Of a stretch of DNA of 64,000 bases, positions 49,581 to 58,487 are shown in pieces. Each line of letters begins with the position of its first letter. Positions within the stretch are counted from its first letter, which is position 1. Made by a program: the position numbers and the translations under genes. This DNA comes from Bosea vaviloviae (GTDB taxonomy: Bacteria; Pseudomonadota; Alphaproteobacteria; Rhizobiales; Beijerinckiaceae), in assembly GCF_001741865.1 (NCBI RefSeq), contig NZ_CP017147.1, positions 6,005,001 through 6,069,000 of the forward strand. The letters run 5' to 3'. The notes below the pieces were generated by a model that was not told the origin of the DNA, did not search any database, and was given only the letters and a program-made list of their open reading frames with translations.

Positions 49581-49614
49581 GCCGCGCCCATCTGGGCGCG
49601 GCCTTCCCTGTTTT
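49581..49614 (+). terminator. stem-loop after gap
   Basis: GCCGCGCCC (49581-49589) and GGGCGCGGC (49594-49602) form a 9-bp stem followed by CTTCCCTGTTTT. It is a weak, possibly partial terminator between gap and the downstream genes. Confidence 0.65.
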
Positions 49615-49632
49615 CCTCGCCTGTTTTCCTCG
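49607..49632. repeat. 13-bp tandem duplication before the coiled-coil gene
   Basis: CCTGTTTTCCTCG occurs twice in direct succession (49607-49619, 49620-49632). The second copy ends one base before the ATG at 49634, and neither copy offers a ribosome site, so translation of the next gene may be weak. Confidence 0.85.
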
Positions 49633-49633
49633 C

Positions 49634-50107
49634 ATGAACGGACCCCCCATGGCCAAGATCGAGCCGACCGTCGCAGCACCGGCCAGCGCCGCCCAGCCGA
49701 CCATCCTCGCGCCGGCGCCGTCCCTTGGCACGCCTTACGTCGTCGGTAGCGCGATGCCGGTCGCGGAGACGCCCGCAAGCGAGCCGCGCGGGCTCGACCA
49801 GCTCTCCCGGATCGAGGAGAAGGCAGCGCGCATCGAGGAGAAGTTCGCCCGCTACGAGGCCGTACTGACCCGCGCCGAAGCCTCGCTGGAGCGCAGCGCC
49901 CATAAGGTCGACAGCGCCGCCGCGACCCTGGATTTCGCCAGCATCCGCGACGAGGTCGCTGCCCTGCGCCAGCGCGTCGATGCGACGCCGCGCTTCGGTG
50001 CGCTGTTCGTCACCGGCCTCGCCACCGCGGTGCTGACGGTGCTGCTCACCGTGCTCGTGCTCAAATTCGGCGTGCCGGGCCTGTTTGGAGGCTTGCTGTC
50101 GCGATGA
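49634..50107 (+). CDS. coiled-coil protein with C-terminal membrane anchor
   Basis: The protein of about 157 residues is not recognised. It has an Ala/Pro-rich N-terminus, a charged coiled-coil region (RIEEKAARIEEKFARYEAVL and RAEASLERSAHKVDSAAA, residues 55-95) and a C-terminal membrane segment (FGALFVTGLATAVLTVLLTV). This is a tail-anchored topology. ATG 49634 and ATG 49649 are both possible. Its stop overlaps the next gene (ATGA at 50104). Confidence 0.65.
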   Translation: MNGPPMAKIEPTVAAPASAAQPTILAPAPSLGTPYVVGSAMPVAETPASEPRGLDQLSRIEEKAARIEEKFARYEAVLTRAEASLERSAHKVDSAAATLDFASIRDEVAALRQRVDATPRFGALFVTGLATAVLTVLLTVLVLKFGVPGLFGGLLSR

Positions 50108-50673
50108 GCTTTCGGCCCGTCCAATGCCTCCAAGCGCGACGCAGCGTCCGCTGGCAGGGGCTGGGCGAGGAAGGGCTGGAACATCTGACGGTTTCCGCGA
50201 CAGCTGAGGCCGTTTATGCCGAAGCGGTCGTGATCGGCGCGCGCGGCGGTACGCCTTACGGGGTGACTTACCGGATCGCCTGCGATCTCGATTTCTCAGT
50301 GCGATCCTTCGCGGTCTCCACGACCGATGGCCGCGGCCTCGAGATGACACGGCGTGATGGCGCTTGGTACGACAGCCGGCGCGGCCATCTACCTGACTTC
50401 GACGGCTGTATCGACATAGACCTGGCTGGAACGCCCTTCACGAATACGCTGCCAATCCGCCGCACGGCCTGGCAAATGGGAACCGAGCGCAGCTTCACGA
50501 TGCTGTATGTGTCCTTCGACACATTCGAGCCCTCGGTAGATGCTCAGATCTATACCTGCCTTGACCCGCGTCTGTTTCGCTACAAAGCAGCCGACCGCAG
50601 TTTCACAGCCGATCTGCCCGTCGACGAGGATGGCCTCGTCATGGATTATCCCACCCTGTTCCAACGTCTTTGA
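50104..50673 (+). CDS. putative glycolipid-binding domain protein
   Basis: The 189-residue protein resembles the putative glycolipid-binding family (PF06475): [60 protein letters not shown] and [20 protein letters not shown]. The structure is a beta-barrel-like spiral, and the ligand is not known from here. It overlaps the preceding gene by 4 nt and lies 10 bp before pgk, so it is in the glycolytic transcript. Confidence 0.82.
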   Translation: MSFRPVQCLQARRSVRWQGLGEEGLEHLTVSATAEAVYAEAVVIGARGGTPYGVTYRIACDLDFSVRSFAVSTTDGRGLEMTRRDGAWYDSRRGHLPDFDGCIDIDLAGTPFTNTLPIRRTAWQMGTERSFTMLYVSFDTFEPSVDAQIYTCLDPRLFRYKAADRSFTADLPVDEDGLVMDYPTLFQRL

Positions 50674-50683
50674 AGAGAGCGCG

Positions 50684-51877
50684 ATGACTGCCTTCCGCAC
50701 CCTCAATCATGCCGATCTCGCCGGCAAGCGCGCGCTTGTTCGCGTCGATCTCAACGTGCCGATGGAGAACGGCAAGATCACGGACGCGACGCGCATCGAG
50801 CGCGTACTGCCAACGATCCGCGAGATCTCCGGCAAGGGCGGCAAGGTCATCCTGCTCGCCCATTTCGGCCGCCCCAAGGGCCGTGACGCCAAGGACAGCC
50901 TGAAGCCTGTCGCTGTGGCGCTCGCCCATGCGCTGGGCCAGCCCGTCACCTTCGTCGAGGATTGCATCGGCGAGGACGTCGCCAAGGCCGTCTCGGCGGC
51001 GAAGAACGGCGAGGTCCTGTTGCTGGAGAACACCCGCTTCCACGCCGGCGACGAGAAGAACGACCCCGCCTTCGTCCAGGCGCTCGCTGCCAATGGCGAC
51101 CTCTTCGTCAACGACGCCTTTTCGGCGGCGCACCGCGCCCATGCCTCGACCGAGGGCCTCGCCCATGTCCTGCCAGCCTTCGCCGGCCGCTCCATGCAGG
51201 CCGAGCTCGAGGCTCTCTCTTCCGGGCTCGACAATCCTGCCCGCCCGGTAATGGCCATCGTCGGCGGTGCGAAAGTCTCGACCAAGCTCGATCTGCTCGG
51301 CAACCTGGTCAAGAAGGTCGAGGTGCTCGTCATCGGCGGCGGCATGGCCAACACCTTCCTCGCCGCACGCGGCATCAATGTCGGCAAGTCGCTCTGCGAG
51401 CATGACCTCGTCGCCACCGCCCGCGAGATCGAGGCCAAGGCCAAGGCCGCCGGCTGCGAGATCATGCTGCCAGTCGATGCGCTGGTCGCGCGCGAATTCA
51501 AGGCCCATCCCGGCCATCGCGTCATCCAGATCGGCGAGGTCGAGCCCGACGAGATGATTTTGGACGCCGGCCCCTTGAGCGTCGCCGAGGTCGTGCTCAA
51601 GCTCGACCAGGTCAAGACGCTGGTCTGGAACGGGCCTTTTGGCGCCTTCGAACTGCCGCCCTTCGACACCGCCACCGTCACCGTCGCCAAGGCCGCCGCC
51701 AAGCGCGTCAAGGCCGGCCAGCTCGTCGCCGTCGCCGGCGGCGGCGACACCGTCGCGGCCATGAACCATGCCGGCGTCGCCGACGATTTGACCTACATCT
51801 CGACAGCGGGCGGCGCCTTCCTGGAGTGGATGGAAGGCAAGGACTTGCCAGGCGTCGAAGCCCTGCGGACGACGTGA
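50684..51877 (+). CDS. pgk: phosphoglycerate kinase
   Basis: The enzyme transfers phosphate between 1,3-bisphosphoglycerate and ADP. The 397 residues start with [20 protein letters not shown] and include [47 protein letters not shown] and [14 protein letters not shown] 50684 is preceded by GAAGAGAG. It follows gap, as is common, with two small genes in between. Confidence 0.96.
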   Translation: MTAFRTLNHADLAGKRALVRVDLNVPMENGKITDATRIERVLPTIREISGKGGKVILLAHFGRPKGRDAKDSLKPVAVALAHALGQPVTFVEDCIGEDVAKAVSAAKNGEVLLLENTRFHAGDEKNDPAFVQALAANGDLFVNDAFSAAHRAHASTEGLAHVLPAFAGRSMQAELEALSSGLDNPARPVMAIVGGAKVSTKLDLLGNLVKKVEVLVIGGGMANTFLAARGINVGKSLCEHDLVATAREIEAKAKAAGCEIMLPVDALVAREFKAHPGHRVIQIGEVEPDEMILDAGPLSVAEVVLKLDQVKTLVWNGPFGAFELPPFDTATVTVAKAAAKRVKAGQLVAVAGGGDTVAAMNHAGVADDLTYISTAGGAFLEWMEGKDLPGVEALRTT

Positions 51878-51920
51878 GCGACACCTACCGACTGCCCTTG
51901 CGGCAGCCGGTGTTTATGCT

Positions 51921-51945
51921 ATGTTCTCGTCATGAGCGAGAACAT
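51921..51945. promoter_or_regulatory. inverted repeat spanning a start codon
   Basis: ATGTTCTCG (51921-51929) and CGAGAACAT (51937-51945) form a 9-bp perfect inverted repeat around TCATGAG, which contains the ATG at 51932. As RNA it would sequester the start codon and first codons. As DNA it could be an operator. Confidence 0.6.
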
Positions 51946-52156
51946 CAAGGATGCGATGCCGCAGATCCTGATGAAAATTCAGGAAGACCTCGCCTCTTTC
52001 AGGCGGGAGATGGCGGATCGGCTGGATCGCATCGAGACGATCCAGAAGCAGGAACGGCGCATCAGCGCCGCCATGCTGGCGATGATGCGCGGCACCGCAG
52101 GCGCCTATGAAGATCGGCTCAACCAGCTCGAAATCAATCGGATCGTCAAGCTTTAG
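51932..52156 (+). CDS. small coiled-coil protein of unknown function
   Basis: The 74-residue protein is helical and charged: KIQEDLASFRREMADRLDRI, TIQKQERRISAAMLAM and YEDRLNQLEINRIVKL. I do not recognise a family. No ribosome site is visible, and its first codons form one arm of an inverted repeat. TATGCTATGTT upstream is a possible -10. Confidence 0.55.
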   Translation: MSENIKDAMPQILMKIQEDLASFRREMADRLDRIETIQKQERRISAAMLAMMRGTAGAYEDRLNQLEINRIVKL

Positions 52157-52366
52157 GAGCGGGTGAACGCGCTGAAGCACCAGCACGCCTGACCACGCGC
52201 CGTGGAGGAATCTGCGCCGTGGCGCCTCCCCCTCGTGCGAGAAAGGTGCATTGCCGAAACCTGGAATCAAACAATCGACTTGAGGGCAGGCGCAGGCTGC
52301 ATAGCGATTTCACCTTGAATCTGATAAATCTTGTTGACCTCATCAGACGGCAAGCGGGGAGATGTC

Positions 52367-52828
52367 GTGACAATTCAGGCCAATGATCGATTTAATGAAG
52401 GTCAAAAAGTCTACCCTGTCATAACACCTGCTTTAGATCCTTTATTAGATGCACATTTAATCGACGCTCGCGATTTCTGCGATACTTGGATGACCAGTTG
52501 TTGGCGAGGGTATATTGCATCATGGAGAATCGTGGACGGAGAACTTCTGCTATGGAAGCTGAGAGTTCCATCAGGGCTTCAATGGATTGACGCTCCGAAA
52601 GAGTTGAAAGCCGAGGTTCTCGCGTTGTCCGGCTCCAGCAAATTTCCCGTTTTTGCTAATTGGTTCACTGGTGACTTTATCATTGGTCTCGGAGAGAGGT
52701 ATCCGAGCGGGTTTGCCTTCGGCCTTTATGAGATAGAGCGCATTTTCACCATCAAGAACGGCTTGGTGCATCGGGAACGGCGTAAGCGAAGAATAGCGCG
52801 GTCCTGGATCGACATGGCTCGGCGATAA
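52367..52828 (+). CDS. hypothetical protein in AT-richer segment
   Basis: The 153-residue protein is not recognised. It has WMTSCWRGYIASWRIVDGEL, LLLWKLRVPSGLQWIDAP, ANWFTGDFIIGLGERY and ending RRKRRIARSWIDMARR; the tryptophan-rich, short-strand look suggests a small alpha/beta fold. GTG 52367 with GGGGA six bases upstream is my start, against a TTG at 52331. From about 52260 to 52760 the base composition is clearly lower in GC and codon use differs (many A/T-ending codons), unlike pgk and fba on either side, so recent transfer is likely. Confidence 0.6.
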   Translation: MTIQANDRFNEGQKVYPVITPALDPLLDAHLIDARDFCDTWMTSCWRGYIASWRIVDGELLLWKLRVPSGLQWIDAPKELKAEVLALSGSSKFPVFANWFTGDFIIGLGERYPSGFAFGLYEIERIFTIKNGLVHRERRKRRIARSWIDMARR

Positions 52829-52998
52829 GCGCGCTCAGGTCGCAAGTATGAAGCAGGCGAATCTCGGAGGAGTACGTAACCGTGCTGGAAGCGCAGGTGC
52901 TGGCCCACATTCACGCTACGCGCCGCTTTCGCTTTGCGTCCGCCGCCTATCCGCTCTAAATCCTCCCCAGCCCTTGAAACCGCACCGGGAGGACCTCC

Positions 52999-54081
52999 GT
53001 GGCCCGTATTACGCTCCGCCAGTTGCTCGATCACGCCGCCGAACATGATTACGGCGTGCCCGCCTTCAACATCAACAACATGGAGCAGGCCCTGGCCATC
53101 ATGGCGGCGGCGGATGCCACCGACGCCCCCGTCATCATCCAGGCCTCGCGCGGCGCCCGCTCCTACGCCAACGACATCATGCTCAAGCACATGATGGATG
53201 CCGTAACCGAGATCTATCCGCATATCCCGGTCTGCGTGCATCTCGACCACGGCAATGAGCCGGCGACCTGCATGACCGCGATCCAGGCCGGCTTCACCTC
53301 GGTGATGATGGACGGCTCGCTCAAGGCCGACGGCAAGACGCCCGGCGACTGGGACTACAATGTCGGCGTGACCAAGACCGTGACCGAAATGGCCCATCTC
53401 GGCGGCATCTCGGTCGAGGGTGAGCTCGGCGTGCTCGGCTCGCTGGAATCGGGCGAAGGCGAGAAGGAGGACGGTCACGGCTTCGAGGGCAAGCTCAGCC
53501 ATGACCAGCTCCTGACCAACCCCGAGGAAGCGGTGAAATTCGTCGCCGAGACCAAGGTCGATGCGCTCGCCATCGCCATGGGCACCTCGCACGGCGCCTA
53601 CAAGTTCACCCGCAAGCCCGACGGCGCGATCCTGGCGATGCATGTCATCGAGGAGATCCACAAGAAGCTGCCGAACATGCATCTCGTCATGCATGGCTCG
53701 TCCAGCGTTCCGCAGGACCTCCAGGACATCATCAACCAGTATGGCGGCAAGATGCCCCAGACCTGGGGCGTGCCGGTCGAGGAGATCCAGCGCGGCATCA
53801 AGCACGGCGTGCGCAAGATCAACATCGACACCGACAACCGCATGGCGATGACCGGCCAGATCCGGAAGATCCTGTCCGAGAATCCCGGCGAGTTCGACCC
53901 GCGCAAATACCTGAAGCCCGCCATGGAGGCGATGACCAAGCTCTGCACGCTGCGGCTGAAGGAGTTCAACACCGCCGGCCAGGCAAGCAAGATCAAGCGC
54001 ATCGCGACCACCGCCGAAATGGCCAAGCGCTACGCCAAGGGCGAGCTCGACCCGACCTTCGGCAAGCCGAAGGCGGCGTGA
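52999..54081 (+). CDS. fba: class II fructose-1,6-bisphosphate aldolase
   Basis: The zinc-dependent aldolase splits or forms fructose-1,6-bisphosphate; CbbA-type relatives also make sedoheptulose-1,7-bisphosphate. The 360 residues include [31 protein letters not shown] with zinc-binding His residues, [20 protein letters not shown] and [18 protein letters not shown] 52999 follows GGGAGGA at ideal spacing. It ends the tkt-gap-pgk-fba cluster; an AT-richer insertion separates it from pgk. Confidence 0.95.
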   Translation: MARITLRQLLDHAAEHDYGVPAFNINNMEQALAIMAAADATDAPVIIQASRGARSYANDIMLKHMMDAVTEIYPHIPVCVHLDHGNEPATCMTAIQAGFTSVMMDGSLKADGKTPGDWDYNVGVTKTVTEMAHLGGISVEGELGVLGSLESGEGEKEDGHGFEGKLSHDQLLTNPEEAVKFVAETKVDALAIAMGTSHGAYKFTRKPDGAILAMHVIEEIHKKLPNMHLVMHGSSSVPQDLQDIINQYGGKMPQTWGVPVEEIQRGIKHGVRKINIDTDNRMAMTGQIRKILSENPGEFDPRKYLKPAMEAMTKLCTLRLKEFNTAGQASKIKRIATTAEMAKRYAKGELDPTFGKPKAA

Positions 54082-54094
54082 ACGTCCTGGACCA

Positions 54095-54119
54095 CAGGGC
54101 GGAGCGTCGCTCCGCCCTG
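54095..54119 (+). terminator. stem-loop after fba
   Basis: CAGGGCGGAGC (54095-54105) and GCTCCGCCCTG (54109-54119) form an 11-bp perfect stem around GTC. It begins 14 bp after the fba stop. There is no U-run, so termination would be inefficient or Rho-assisted. Confidence 0.65.
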
Positions 54120-54142
54120 ATCGGCTGTCTCCGGACCTTCTC

Positions 54143-54466
54143 GTGAAGAAGGTCCTTTTCGTCTGCAGTCGGAATCGCCTGCGCAGCCCGACGGCCGAGC
54201 AGGTCTTCTCGACGCGACGCGACATTGAAGTCGCGTCGGCTGGGACGAACCACGATGCAGATGTGCCCGTGACGGCTGAGCTGGCCGCCTGGGCCGACGT
54301 GATCTTCGTCATGGAGCGCGTTCACGGCACCAAGCTGCGGCAGCGCTTCGGCAGGCATATGAAATCGGCCCGCCTCATTTGCCTCGATATCCCGGACAAC
54401 TACGCTTTCATGGATCCGGCCCTTGTCCGGCTGCTGGAAAGCAAAGTCTCCCGTCACCTGCCGTGA
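54143..54466 (+). CDS. low-molecular-weight tyrosine phosphatase-like protein
   Basis: The 107-residue protein opens with KKVLFVCSRNRLRSPTAEQV, in which Cys8 and Arg14 form the CX5R phosphatase loop. IPDNYAFMDPALV near residue 85 holds a DxxxFMDP segment that could supply the general acid. It is shorter than classical LMW-PTPs (about 150), but a distinct short family has exactly this start. It may act on a phosphoprotein or serve another purpose. It follows fba by 61 bp. Confidence 0.82.
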   Translation: MKKVLFVCSRNRLRSPTAEQVFSTRRDIEVASAGTNHDADVPVTAELAAWADVIFVMERVHGTKLRQRFGRHMKSARLICLDIPDNYAFMDPALVRLLESKVSRHLP

Positions 54467-54542
54467 GACGTCCAGAATTGGGGCGCTGCTTCAGCGTTTC
54501 CTGCACAGACCGGCCATTGCATTGGTCCGGCGGATCGATCCT

Positions 54543-55841
54543 CTACGACTTGATCAGCCCGGCCGTCCTGGGCAGCCACAGCGCGATCTCCGGAAAGAAC
54601 GTCACCGCGAGCACGATCGCCAGCATCGCGACGATGAAGGGCGGGACCTCCCGGAAGATCTCCGAGAGCGGCGTGCCGGTGAGCCCAGCCATGACGAAGA
54701 GCAGCAGCCCATGCGGCGGCAGTGTCAGCCCGACCATCATGTTGAGCACCACGACGATGCCGAAATGCACGAGATCGATGCCTAGGCCCTGCGCCACCGG
54801 CACGATCAACGGCACGATGACGAGCAGGATCGTGACCTCGTCGAGCACGATCGCGAGCAGCAGCATCAGCAGGTCGACGATCAGCAGGAACTGCGTCGCC
54901 GAGAGGTTCCAGGCAAGCAGGGTCGACTGGATCAGCTTCGGCACGCCCTCATTGGCGACCGCATAGTTGAAGACGAAGGCGCCGGCCATGATCAGCGCGA
55001 TCATCGCGGTCGCCTTCACCGTGTCGCCCATCACGACCAGCAACTGCGCTGGCTTCAGCGTGCGATAGACGACGAAGGCCAGGATCAGCGCATAGCTCGC
55101 CGCGATCGCAGCCGCTTCCGTTGGCGTGGTGACGCCGGAATAGATCAGTCCGAGCAGGATGCCGGGCAGTGCGAGCGGCGCCAGCGCCCGGCCGAAGACC
55201 GCCGGCATCGCGCCCCAGGACACCTTCTCCTCGCGCGGGAAATTGCGGCGGCGGGAAATGATTGCGATCACGCCCATCAGCGCCAGCGCCATCATCCCGG
55301 CCGGCACGAGCCCGCCCAGGAACATCGCGCCGACCGAGGCATTGGCGATCAGCGCATAGAAGATCATCGGGATCGAGGTTGGCATCAGCGGCCCCAGCGT
55401 CGCCGAGACGACCGATGTCGCCGCAGCGAAGCCGCGGGGGTAGCGGCCGTTTTTGGTCATCATCCGCGCCACGATCAGGCCCGGCCCCGAGGCGTCGGCG
55501 ACGGCTGAGCCGCTCATGCCGGAAAAGATCAGGTTTGAGACGACATTCACCTGCGCGAGCCCGCCCGGCAGATGCCCGACCATCGCCGAGCCGAAGCGCA
55601 GCAGGCGCTCGATCACCCCGCTCGCATTCATCACATTGGCGACGAAGATGAACAGCGGCACCGCGATCAGCAGATAGGAATTGTAGAGCCCGTTCATCGT
55701 CTGGTCGACGACGAGCCCGACATCCTGATGCGTCGAGATCATATAGGCGAAGCCCGCCGCCAGCATGGACAGGCCGAGCGGCGCGCCGAGCACCGCGGCG
55801 GCCGTGAAGACGCCCATCAAAACCCACAACCCGTCGGACAT
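54543..55841 (-). CDS. dctM: TRAP transporter large permease (DctM type)
   Basis: The 432-residue protein has about twelve membrane segments: LSMLAAGFAYMIS, SGMSGSAVADASGPGLIVARMMTKNG split here as SGMSGSAVADASG and GYPRGFAAATSVVSATLGPL-like RYPRGFAAATSVVSATLGPL, and the C-terminal LPPHGLLLFVMAGLTG. These are DctM hallmarks. It drives sodium- or proton-coupled uptake of an organic acid delivered by the binding protein at 56382. It is the last gene of the operon on the minus strand. Confidence 0.95.
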   Translation of the reverse strand: MSDGLWVLMGVFTAAAVLGAPLGLSMLAAGFAYMISTHQDVGLVVDQTMNGLYNSYLLIAVPLFIFVANVMNASGVIERLLRFGSAMVGHLPGGLAQVNVVSNLIFSGMSGSAVADASGPGLIVARMMTKNGRYPRGFAAATSVVSATLGPLMPTSIPMIFYALIANASVGAMFLGGLVPAGMMALALMGVIAIISRRRNFPREEKVSWGAMPAVFGRALAPLALPGILLGLIYSGVTTPTEAAAIAASYALILAFVVYRTLKPAQLLVVMGDTVKATAMIALIMAGAFVFNYAVANEGVPKLIQSTLLAWNLSATQFLLIVDLLMLLLAIVLDEVTILLVIVPLIVPVAQGLGIDLVHFGIVVVLNMMVGLTLPPHGLLLFVMAGLTGTPLSEIFREVPPFIVAMLAIVLAVTFFPEIALWLPRTAGLIKS

Positions 55842-55856
55842 GCGTCCCGTTTCCCG

Positions 55857-56375
55857 TCAGATATGCGAACGCCAGCGCGGCCCGAGCAGCTTGACGATCT
55901 GCCAGGCCGAGCGCGCCACCACGGCGATGAGGAAGAGGCCGAAGCAGGAATAGATCAGGTCGAGCCGCAGGTTCAGCACCGGCGTGCGCTCGCGCCAGAG
56001 GAAGGCGATGTAGTCGAGCGATCCCGGCAGCGCCCAGACGAAAATGCCGCCGACGAAGACGAGCCGCGCCAGCGCCATGACGCGTTTCCAGCGCTCCGGC
56101 AGCGGGCGATAGACCAGATCGAAGGTGATCTGCTCCCTGTCGCGCACGACGAAGGCATTGGCCCAGAAGATGATCCAGATGAACAGGATCACCGAGACCT
56201 CGTCGGCCCAGGCTGCCTCGTCATGTTCGAGATAGCGGGTGATGATCTTGTAGTTGAAGATCAGGAAGACGAGCGCAAACATCAGCGCCGGGACGGCGGT
56301 CGCGAAGCGGCGCAGCCGCGCGCCCCAGCCGGTTGCGCTCTCGCCTTGCGTCTCCACCGCCGCAACCGTCTGCAT
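55857..56375 (-). CDS. dctQ: TRAP transporter small permease (DctQ type)
   Basis: The 172-residue protein has four membrane segments (ATAVPALMFALVFLIFNYKI, WADEVSVILFIWIIFWANAF, RLVFVGGIFVWALPGSLDYI, DLIYSCFGLFLIAVVARSAW) with the DctQ-typical WADEVSVILFIW. It lies between the binding protein (6 bp) and the large permease (15 bp), the standard gene order. Confidence 0.92.
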   Translation of the reverse strand: MQTVAAVETQGESATGWGARLRRFATAVPALMFALVFLIFNYKIITRYLEHDEAAWADEVSVILFIWIIFWANAFVVRDREQITFDLVYRPLPERWKRVMALARLVFVGGIFVWALPGSLDYIAFLWRERTPVLNLRLDLIYSCFGLFLIAVVARSAWQIVKLLGPRWRSHI

Positions 56376-56381
56376 GGCGCC

Positions 56382-57371
56382 TCAGGCCTCGGTGACGCGC
56401 TTGAGCCAGGCCATGTCCCAGGCCTTGGTCGCATCGGCCCCGGAATAGGCCTTGTCGGCCCCCTCGCGGAACGGCGCGAGATCGATCGCGTCGACGCTCA
56501 GGCCCCTGCCCTTGAGCGCATCGATGATGCTGGCCTCGTCGGCGAGGCGGCCATCATCGCCCGCCTTGGCGGCCTTGCGCGCCGCTGCCTGCAGGGACGC
56601 CTGCTGCGCCGCCGAGAGCTTGGCCCAAACCGGTTTGGCAATGGCGAAGAACACCGGCTGCAGCATATGCGAGGTCAGCACGACCTGCTCGCTCACCTCG
56701 TAGAGTTTTGCGGCGTTGAAGATCGAGAGCGGGTTCTCCTGGCCGTCGACCGTACCGGTCTTGAGCGCGAGATAGACCTCGGGCATGCCGAGCGGCAGCG
56801 GGCTCACCCCCAGCGTCCGGCCGAGCAGCAGCCATTCCGGCCCCGCCGGCATGCGCAGCTTGGTCCCAGCGAGGTCCGCCGGCCCCTTCACATTGCGCTT
56901 CGCGCGCAGGGAGACCTGCCGCGTGCCAAGATAATGCGTCGCGAGGATCTCGATGCCCATCTTCTCGGACACGGTCTTGCGGTACTCCTCGCCCATCCGC
57001 CCGTCGAAGACACGGCGCAGATGGGCATGGTCCTTGAACAGATAGCCGCGGTTGAAGAAGCCGAGTTCGGGCACCTGCTGGGCCACCTCGAAGGTGGTCA
57101 TCGTGCTCATTTCGAGGTTGCCGCGCTGCAGCGCCTGCACCTCGGTACCCTGCTTGAACAGGGTCGAGGCGGTGTGGACGCTGACGTTCAGCCCGGCCGA
57201 ACTGCCGTCGATCTCAGCCTTCAGCGCGTCGAGCGCCTTGGCCAGGAAATCGCTCGGCGGGGCCGCTGTTGAGATGCGGATCTGCACGGGCGCCTGCGCT
57301 GCGCCCCGTCCCGCATAGCCGATGAGCGCACCGGCCAGTGCGCCTTTCATGATCCCACGCCGCGTCGTCAT
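56382..57371 (-). CDS. dctP: TRAP transporter substrate-binding protein (DctP type)
   Basis: The 329-residue protein has a twin-arginine-like signal (TTRRGIMKGALAGALIGYAG) and the DctP core: QIRISTAAPPSDFLAKALDA, YLGTRQVSLRAKRNVKGPAD, GTKLRMPAGPEWLLLGRTLG with the conserved Arg that binds the carboxylate, and LKTGTVDGQENPLSIFNAAK. The substrate is probably a carboxylate handled by the FAH-family hydrolase upstream. First gene of the three-gene transporter. Confidence 0.93.
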   Translation of the reverse strand: MTTRRGIMKGALAGALIGYAGRGAAQAPVQIRISTAAPPSDFLAKALDALKAEIDGSSAGLNVSVHTASTLFKQGTEVQALQRGNLEMSTMTTFEVAQQVPELGFFNRGYLFKDHAHLRRVFDGRMGEEYRKTVSEKMGIEILATHYLGTRQVSLRAKRNVKGPADLAGTKLRMPAGPEWLLLGRTLGVSPLPLGMPEVYLALKTGTVDGQENPLSIFNAAKLYEVSEQVVLTSHMLQPVFFAIAKPVWAKLSAAQQASLQAAARKAAKAGDDGRLADEASIIDALKGRGLSVDAIDLAPFREGADKAYSGADATKAWDMAWLKRVTEA

Positions 57372-57428
57372 CGCTGTTTTCCCCTCATTATGCGTTGTGA
57401 TCAGGACGTCTCGCTCACAGGCTTAGGT

Positions 57429-57533
57429 TCACAGGCTCAGGCCGCCCAGGGATTTGCCGCCATCCACGAACAAGGTCGCGCGCCCGATGCCGGACGCGCC
57501 GCCTGTCACGAAGGCGACGGGCGCGACCGCCAT
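57429..57533 (-). pseudogene. collapsed SDR gene (in-frame internal deletion)
   Basis: A 34-residue frame starts MAVAPVAFVTGGASGIGRAT and continues LFVDGGKSLGGLSL before TGA. The first half is the N-terminus of a short-chain dehydrogenase with the TGGxxGIG cofactor motif; the second half is the normal C-terminus of the same family (FVDGGKSLGG). The roughly 210 residues between, with the catalytic Ser-Tyr-Lys, are missing, but the frame is preserved. It starts 1 nt after the FAH-hydrolase stop, so it was once a coupled operon member. Confidence 0.72.
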
Positions 57534-57534
57534 C

Positions 57535-58458
57535 TCAGGCCGTCGCCTGGATGACGACGCTGAGCTTGCCGATACCCTCGATCTCGGCATCGACCGTGTC
57601 GCCGACAGAGAGGAAGGTGCCCTTGGGCACGCCGACGCCGGCGGGCGTCCCGGTCAGGATCAGGTCGCCGGGGTCGAGCGTCATGATCCGCGATGCGGTC
57701 GCGATCTGTTCGGCGAGCGAGAAGATCATGTCGCTGGAGCGGCCATCCTGCTTCACCTCGCCATTAACCGCGAGCTTCAGGCCGAGATTCTGCGGATCGG
57801 CGATGGCGGAGGCCGGCACGAAGCGCGGGCCGAGCGGGCAGCAGGTGTCGTTGGCCTTACCCGCCACCCAGTCGAGCTTGTAGAAGGTTTCCGGCGCGCG
57901 ATTGTGGTCGCGGGCGGAGAAGTCGATCGCGACCGTATAGCCCGCGACATGCGACAGCGCGATCTCGACGGAGACATTGCGCGCCGTCTTGCCGATCACG
58001 GCTGCGAGCTCGATCTCCCAGTCGAATTTCTCGGTACCGATCGGCACGCGCACCGTCGCACCCTCGCCGACGACCGCGTTGCGCGGCGGCTTCATGAAGA
58101 AGAACAGCCGCTGTTCCTCCTTCTTGGCGCCGGGCATGCCCATCTCGGCGAGATGGTCGAAATAATTCGCGCCGGCGCAGAGGATCTTACCGGGGTAGAG
58201 CAGCGGCGCGAGACGGCGCGAGGCCGTGACCAGATCGGCCGGATCGACCTCGGCGGCGGCTATCGCAAGAGCCCCTTCGGCACGCCCCCAATCCGCGAAC
58301 AGGCCGATGACGCTGGCCTGCCCGAGAAACCCGACCCGCGCCAGCGATGGCTCCAGAGCATAGAGCTTGCCCTCCACCTCGAGGCAGGCAACAGGCCCAC
58401 TCGCCATCTCGACCGTCGTCAGAGCCCACCCGGCATGCGCCATCGCCGTCATCTCCAC
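57535..58458 (-). CDS. fumarylacetoacetate hydrolase-family protein
   Basis: The 307-residue protein has the FAH fold: ILCAGANYFDHLAEMGMP, FFFMKPPRNAVVGEGATVRV, DWEIELAAVIGKTARNVS with the metal-binding Glu, HVAGYTVAIDFSARDHN, and LDPGDLILTGTPAGVGVP. Members hydrolyse or decarboxylate 2,4-diketo acids or isomerise 2-hydroxymuconate-type compounds. It leads an operon with a ruined SDR gene and a TRAP transporter and lies divergent to a GntR regulator, which fits catabolism of a sugar acid or aromatic fragment. Confidence 0.9.
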   Translation of the reverse strand: MEMTAMAHAGWALTTVEMASGPVACLEVEGKLYALEPSLARVGFLGQASVIGLFADWGRAEGALAIAAAEVDPADLVTASRRLAPLLYPGKILCAGANYFDHLAEMGMPGAKKEEQRLFFFMKPPRNAVVGEGATVRVPIGTEKFDWEIELAAVIGKTARNVSVEIALSHVAGYTVAIDFSARDHNRAPETFYKLDWVAGKANDTCCPLGPRFVPASAIADPQNLGLKLAVNGEVKQDGRSSDMIFSLAEQIATASRIMTLDPGDLILTGTPAGVGVPKGTFLSVGDTVDAEIEGIGKLSVVIQATA

Positions 58459-58487
58459 TCAAAGCCGCCTTGCTATGAGATCAGGAT

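Noticed and set aside
51921..51945. GTTC/GAAC palindrome considered as a LexA box
   Set aside because: The alphaproteobacterial box needs GTTC-N7-GTTC in direct orientation; here the second half is GAGC, and the inverted GAAC is at another spacing.
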